Below are positions 62,401 to 64,000 of a stretch of 64,000 nt of DNA, piece after piece (the stretch's first letter is position 1; each line of letters begins with the position of its first letter). The position numbers were made by a program, and so were the translations under genes. The DNA is from Sarcocystis neurona. Its lineage: Eukaryota > Apicomplexa > Conoidasida > Eucoccidiorida > Sarcocystidae. The notes beneath the pieces were generated by a model. It searched no databases. It was given only the letters and a program-made list of their open reading frames with translations, and was not told the DNA's origin. Where the stretch lies: the NCBI GenBank assembly GCA_000727475.1, contig KL647294.1, positions 453,758 to 517,757 on the forward strand, given 5' to 3'.

Positions 62401-62647
62401 CTCTTCCAGGAGATGTCTATCTCTGCCGGAGAGAATAACGACGGTATTTTTTTGGTCGTTGAGTAGCGCATGCAGACATGCTTTCACTTGAGCAGAGGGC
62501 GGCCTGCCTTGAGCAAACAAATTTCCTCCGCCAGAAACAAACGGGATGCGCCGTCGGTCGGGCGCCAGCGTTCCCTCGCAGTCGAAGAAAAACGCCCGAT
62601 GGCGGGAAGTCCGATACGCCTGGAGCACCACGTTCGTCTCGAGGAAC
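50200..62647 (-). CDS. Trehalose-6-phosphate phosphatase domain (TPS/TPP-type protein), seven exons, 5' end missing
   Basis: TPP removes phosphate from trehalose-6-phosphate; in coccidia the domain is usually fused behind a trehalose-phosphate synthase domain. The exons, 5' to 3' on the - strand, are 62647-62358, 59764-59622, 58068-57986, 55621-55460, 54613-54466, 51878-51820 and 50446-50200. All six joins are phase-consistent. They give in order FFDCEGTLAP, VVILSGRDR, CAEHG-FYFR, RTQGSFIENK-GSALVFQYR, DADPDFGS, YVEVKLRGVNKG, FVLCVGDDR-SDEDMF, FFTCTVGKKPSNAR-YYLND and a DLLEVLRQ end, matching the HAD-type TPP fold throughout. In motif I the second Asp is Glu (D-C-E-G-T). The TPS domain and start codon are not visible, and the first exon here begins in phase 2, so the gene must extend further right, probably past the window. 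The introns (846-2593 bases) are full of repeats. Confidence 0.93.
50555..50665. repeat. TA/TG microsatellite cluster in TPP intron
   Basis: Several (TA)n runs alternate with CGTATG and CACATATG units in the intron between TPP exons F and G. Confidence 0.9.
51820..51878 (-). CDS. TPP exon F: FTCTVGKKPSNA
   Basis: Acceptor TTTATTCTGCGTGCAG opens KKKVSHFFTCTVGKKPSNA with donor CCAG|GTGCGT. It matches the conserved (F/V)-x-x-T-V-G-x-K-P-S-x-A segment near the TPP C-terminus. Phase 0 in, phase 2 out. Confidence 0.9.
51900..52540. repeat. CAG-rich tract inside TPP intron
   Basis: About 640 bases dominated by GCAGCAG, GGAGCAGCA and AGCAGTG units lie between TPP exons E and F. Long shadow frames exist on both strands (Gln/Ser/Arg-rich on +, Leu/Cys/Ala-rich on -). 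The tract is intronic in my model, unlike most CAG tracts in Eimeria genes. Confidence 0.85.
52733..52960. repeat. TA microsatellite cluster
   Basis: (TA)n runs at about 52733-52754, 52796-52818, 52873-52892 and 52933-52948 are separated by unique sequence. Intronic. Confidence 0.9.
53604..54056. repeat. VNTR of about 80-100 bp units, pyrimidine block plus TA run
   Basis: At least five units share the order GAG(A/T)GTGGT(C/G)GGTAGA, GGCTGCCTCTTTTCTTCTCT, CTCCACTAGACACACATA and a (TA)n run. Units alternate between GGTTGTGG and GGTTCTGG variants. Located in the intron between TPP exons E and F. Confidence 0.9.
54088..54300. repeat. Three-copy repeat of about 80 bp
   Basis: Units begin with (G/T)AGTTTATAGA or GAGTTCACAGA, followed by (A/G)(T/C)(G/C)C(C/G/T)TAATACA, ATCACGCA and CCTACGTAT. 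The third copy is the most diverged. It directly follows the pyrimidine VNTR. Confidence 0.8.
54466..54613 (-). CDS. TPP exon E: SDEDMF and variable loop
   Basis: Acceptor TGTCGGCAACCAG completes R-SDEDMFAVINAMSEDG. A lineage-variable loop of about 35 residues follows (LPEGSGACSSGLYRHPQ), where other TPPs also vary. The 3' boundary is the least certain in this gene: donor TCG|GTATCA at 54465 gives phase 0, as the next exon needs. Confidence 0.82.
54640..54935. repeat. CAG-rich minisatellite with 42-bp units
   Basis: A 42-base unit starting GCAGTCGCAGGAGAACGGAA is repeated at 54721-54762 and 54763-54804, with degenerate copies after it. The unit length is a multiple of three, so frames stay open on both strands. 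It lies in the intron between TPP exons D and E. Confidence 0.9.
55095..55300. repeat. CAG/CTG tract in TPP intron
   Basis: GCTGCTGCTG runs (55138-55185) switch to GCAGCAGCAG runs (55185-55290), so the tract is roughly self-complementary and could fold back on itself in the transcript. Confidence 0.8.
55460..55621 (-). CDS. TPP exon D: motif III lysine and first half of motif IV
   Basis: Acceptor TTTTTTCTCTTGTACAG joins in phase to give NYL-SELLFGYPVSVMSGKG, then YVEVKLRGVNKGHAVEKVL and VDFVLCVGDD, with donor GACAG|GTGAGA. The motif III lysine in V-E-V-K and the Asp pair of C-V-G-D-D are present. Confidence 0.94.
55955..56130. repeat. CAG minisatellite, about 21-bp units
   Basis: Units of the form GGGCAGCAGCGACAGCAGCA and close variants are repeated about eight times. 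Intronic, between TPP exons C and D. Confidence 0.9.
56275..56402. repeat. CTG minisatellite, 15-18-bp units
   Basis: GTTTCTGCTGTTGCTGT is repeated about seven times with small variations. It lies only about 150 bases from the CAG minisatellite at 55955-56130 and is its approximate reverse complement. Confidence 0.9.
57060..57440. repeat. Purine-rich GAGACACAGAGAGA tandem tract
   Basis: About 380 bases of irregular GAGAC(G/A)GAGACACA units. It produces Glu/Arg/Thr/His-rich and Ser/Val/Leu-rich shadow frames on the two strands. Intronic, between TPP exons C and D. Confidence 0.9.
57986..58068 (-). CDS. TPP exon C: SALVFQYRDADPDFG
   Basis: Acceptor CTGCTACTTCTGCAG opens GSALVFQYRDADPDFG then SMQAKDLSNYL, with donor CTGAG|GTAAGA. 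This is the strongly conserved S-A-L-V-x-x-Y-R-D-A-D-P-x-F-G segment. Confidence 0.94.
58080..58275. repeat. CAG/CAA-rich tract next to TPP exon C
   Basis: AGCAGCAACA and GCAACAGCAA units begin 12 bases upstream (in gene sense) of TPP exon C, so on the - strand they form a CTG/TTG-rich tract that merges into the polypyrimidine tract of the acceptor. Confidence 0.85.
58690..58850. repeat. TA/CA microsatellite cluster
   Basis: (TA)n at about 58698-58717 and several ACATATATA/CACACA patches to 58850. Intronic. Confidence 0.85.
59622..59764 (-). CDS. TPP exon B: substrate-cap region
   Basis: Acceptor GCGGGCGCAG joins to give CAEH-GFYFRVYPITGDQW, then DFTWKQVALELMLQYV and KRTQGSFIENK, with donor AAA|GTAAGC in phase 0. 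The E-H-G-(Y/F)-x-x-R and R-T-x-G-S-x-I-E-x-K patterns are hallmarks of TPP. Confidence 0.94.
59975..60400. repeat. Tandem repeat of about 50-60 bp: CATATCAACAAATA plus TA run
   Basis: The core (C/T)(A/G)TATCAACAAA(T/C)A(T/C) recurs at least seven times, separated by (TA)n, CACACA and CATCTATATG patches. Intronic between TPP exons A and B. Confidence 0.88.
60615..62220. repeat. TA/TG/GA microsatellite-rich intron
   Basis: Many (TA)n runs (for example 60626-60643, 60833-60845, 60866-60890, 61257-61268, 62100-62125) alternate with GAGAGA and GTGTGT patches. A unit of TATATG...GG(A/G)GAGAG(A/G)AGTATACAT type recurs four to five times at about 61920-62300. Confidence 0.85.
62358..62647 (-). CDS. 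TPP exon A: HAD motifs I and II
   Basis: Acceptor TGCTGCTGCTGACCAG precedes FLETNVVLQAYRTSRH, then RAFFFDCEGTLAPDRRR, a loop, PSAQVKACLHALLND, NTVVILSGRDRHLLEEW and GIGLCAEH. The nucleophile Asp codon is at 62583-62581. The codon at 62577-62575 is GAG (Glu) where Asp is normal. Ser of motif II (L-S-G-R) is present. The donor is CATG|GTAAAG. Confidence 0.93.
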
Positions 62648-62699
62648 CTGGTCAGCAGCAGCACGCAGGCAACGAGGAGGACGAAGAGAGAGACGCGTA

Positions 62700-63250
62700 C
62701 ACGCAGAAGGGTCCCGAGGAGGACGAGAGAAGCGGCAACGAAGACGAAGAAGATAAGAAGGGAAGAAGGGGAGTGCAGAAGAGAATGTGGAAGTTCCAGA
62801 GAGACAGAAGGAACCGCAGAAGAACACGAAGGGAAGAAAAGTGAGGACGTGGAAGAAGAAGGAGAAGAGGAACGCAAAGCAGCAGCGGGGGAGTGCGAGG
62901 AGATGCGGCAACAGCAAATGCGTCTGAAGAGGGAACGACGCAGGAAGATCAAAAGGACGAAAGCGGAGAGGAGGTGAACGAAGAACGGGCGAAAATGAAG
63001 AAGAAGAAGAAGCGACAAAAGGGGGGAGAAGAAAGAGAGCGGGGACGCAGCTTCCGAAGAAGCGCAGAAACTGCGACAGCAGCAGCAGCAGCTCATCAGA
63101 AGCCGCAGCAACGCGGCAGCGGGCAGCAGCAGCAGGAGGAAGAAACACGAGCAGCAGAAAAGAGAGGAGAGCGGCAGGCCAGCAAGAAGCAGACGCAGAG
63201 TCACTCGCAGCCGTGGCGCTGCAGAGGAGCAGAGGAAGCGGAAGAAGAGG
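62700..63250. other. Purine-rich + strand block, probable TPP intron
   Basis: AAGAAG, GAGGAA and CAGCAG units dominate the + strand, so the - strand is a long pyrimidine-rich tract leading into the acceptor of TPP exon A. The long open frames on both strands here look like artefacts of this skew. Confidence 0.6.
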
Positions 63251-63589
63251 AAGACGCACAGAAAATGACGGGGGCCGCACATGCGCTGCTCGGGCAGGAC
63301 GTCTGTTAGTAGAAGCAGCCCAGAAGAGGAAACCAGACCAGACGTCATATCCACACACATACAAGAAGAGGCGTGCGGCAACAAAGACCTGCAGGGGTAC
63401 ACACACGCATATGCTTCTCACACAAAATCGCCGACACATGCATAAGCAGATACACACAGACAGACGTATAGAGAGAGAGACGTGCGTAATACAATTCTGC
63501 CAAGAGACACGGAGACACAGCGAGAGAAATGGGACACACGTGCACCTATATGAACCACACACACCTATATTGGCCACACACACCTATAC

Positions 63590-64000
63590 ATATACATATA
63601 TATATATAAATGCCTACACAAATATATATATATATATACATGGGGATACGCGCATGGTAGGGGGACACCAGGTAAAGCGCAGGCAAAAAAGGACGCAGAT
63701 TTGTATCGACGTAAAGAGTTGTCGACCTCCTGAGGTAGCAGTCCGCTTCTCATACGCCCGCGCACGTTTGTGTGTGCGTATGTTTGTACGTATGTACATA
63801 TTATGGACCGATGGATGGACGTGTGTGCGCGTGTGTGTGTACGTATGCGTATACATACATATATATGTATGTATGTATGCATGTATGTATGTATGTATGT
63901 GCATGTGTATGGGCTTGTGTATGTATGTATGTCTGTATGTACCTATCTATGTCTCTACGTACCTACGCGTGTTACACATGTACGTATATATGTATGTATG
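63590..64000. repeat. Microsatellite-rich right edge: (TA)n then (TATG)n
   Basis: (TA)n runs at 63596-63640, then at 63836-64000 an array of TATG/TGTA units with TGTATGTATGTATG runs reaching the window end. I see no exon here for the upstream TPS domain. Confidence 0.85.

Noticed and set aside
62080..63402. 440-codon - strand ORF as one protein
   Set aside because: Only about 96 codons (62647-62358) are TPP. The Leu/Ser/Cys-rich front half is a pyrimidine-rich intron and the tail reads past a good donor into microsatellites.
63614..63882. Possible upstream TPP/TPS exon on the - strand (RSGLLPQEVDNSLRRYKSAS)
   Set aside because: No similarity to the synthase domain, no strong acceptor, and its donor phase (1) does not fit the phase 2 start of the next exon.
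63836..64000. Telomere at the window end
   Set aside because: The array is TATG/TGTA, not the TTTAGGG-type repeat of apicomplexan telomeres.

Overview
The window looks like nuclear DNA of a coccidian apicomplexan, most likely an Eimeria/Cyclospora-type parasite. Genes are broken into many short exons by introns of about 0.8-2.6 kb. There are dense CAG/GCA trinucleotide tracts coding for Ala/Gln/Ser runs, and abundant (TA)n and (TG)n tracts. The proteins that can be recognised are eukaryotic: a transcription elongation factor, a trehalose-phosphate phosphatase and a plastid-type Rieske oxygenase. Species assignment is inference. Nothing bacterial or viral was recognised.

Layout. 1-7.5 kb: no supported gene; short duplications, a pyrimidine-rich block and TA tracts. 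7.5-22.1 kb, + strand: a multi-exon Rieske [2Fe-2S] oxygenase of the pheophorbide a oxygenase (PaO) type, rebuilt here from nine exons that follow the family's domain order. 23.8-26.1 kb, + strand: further phase-compatible exons with Cys-rich stretches and a terminal transmembrane segment, either the 3' end of the Rieske gene or a separate gene. 26-28.8 kb: unassigned. 28.8-30.0 kb, - strand: an intronless 403-codon ORF with an N-terminal hydrophobic signal/anchor. 34.56 kb, + strand: tRNA-Gln(UUG) followed by a perfect hairpin. 37.0-39.1 kb, + strand: ELOF1/Elf1, two exons, with a very long low-complexity acidic tail. 39-50 kb: mostly unassigned, with three weak candidate genes (43.3-43.9 kb -, 47.0-47.7 kb +, 48.3-49.1 kb -). 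50.2-62.6 kb and probably past the window edge, - strand: the trehalose-6-phosphate phosphatase domain of a TPS/TPP-type gene in seven exons, with repeats (CAG, VNTRs, GA tracts, TA tracts) filling its introns.

The left ~38 kb is repeat-poor and the right ~26 kb is repeat-rich, resembling the alternating repeat-poor/repeat-rich segments known from Eimeria tenella chromosomes. The genes do not form an operon or shared pathway. The two most informative loci are the PaO-like oxygenase, a plastid/chlorophyll-metabolism family kept in a non-photosynthetic parasite, and the TPP domain, whose first HAD motif has Glu where the catalytic second Asp is expected. Exon boundaries were set by hand from GT-AG signals, phase matching and family motifs. 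They should be read as models.
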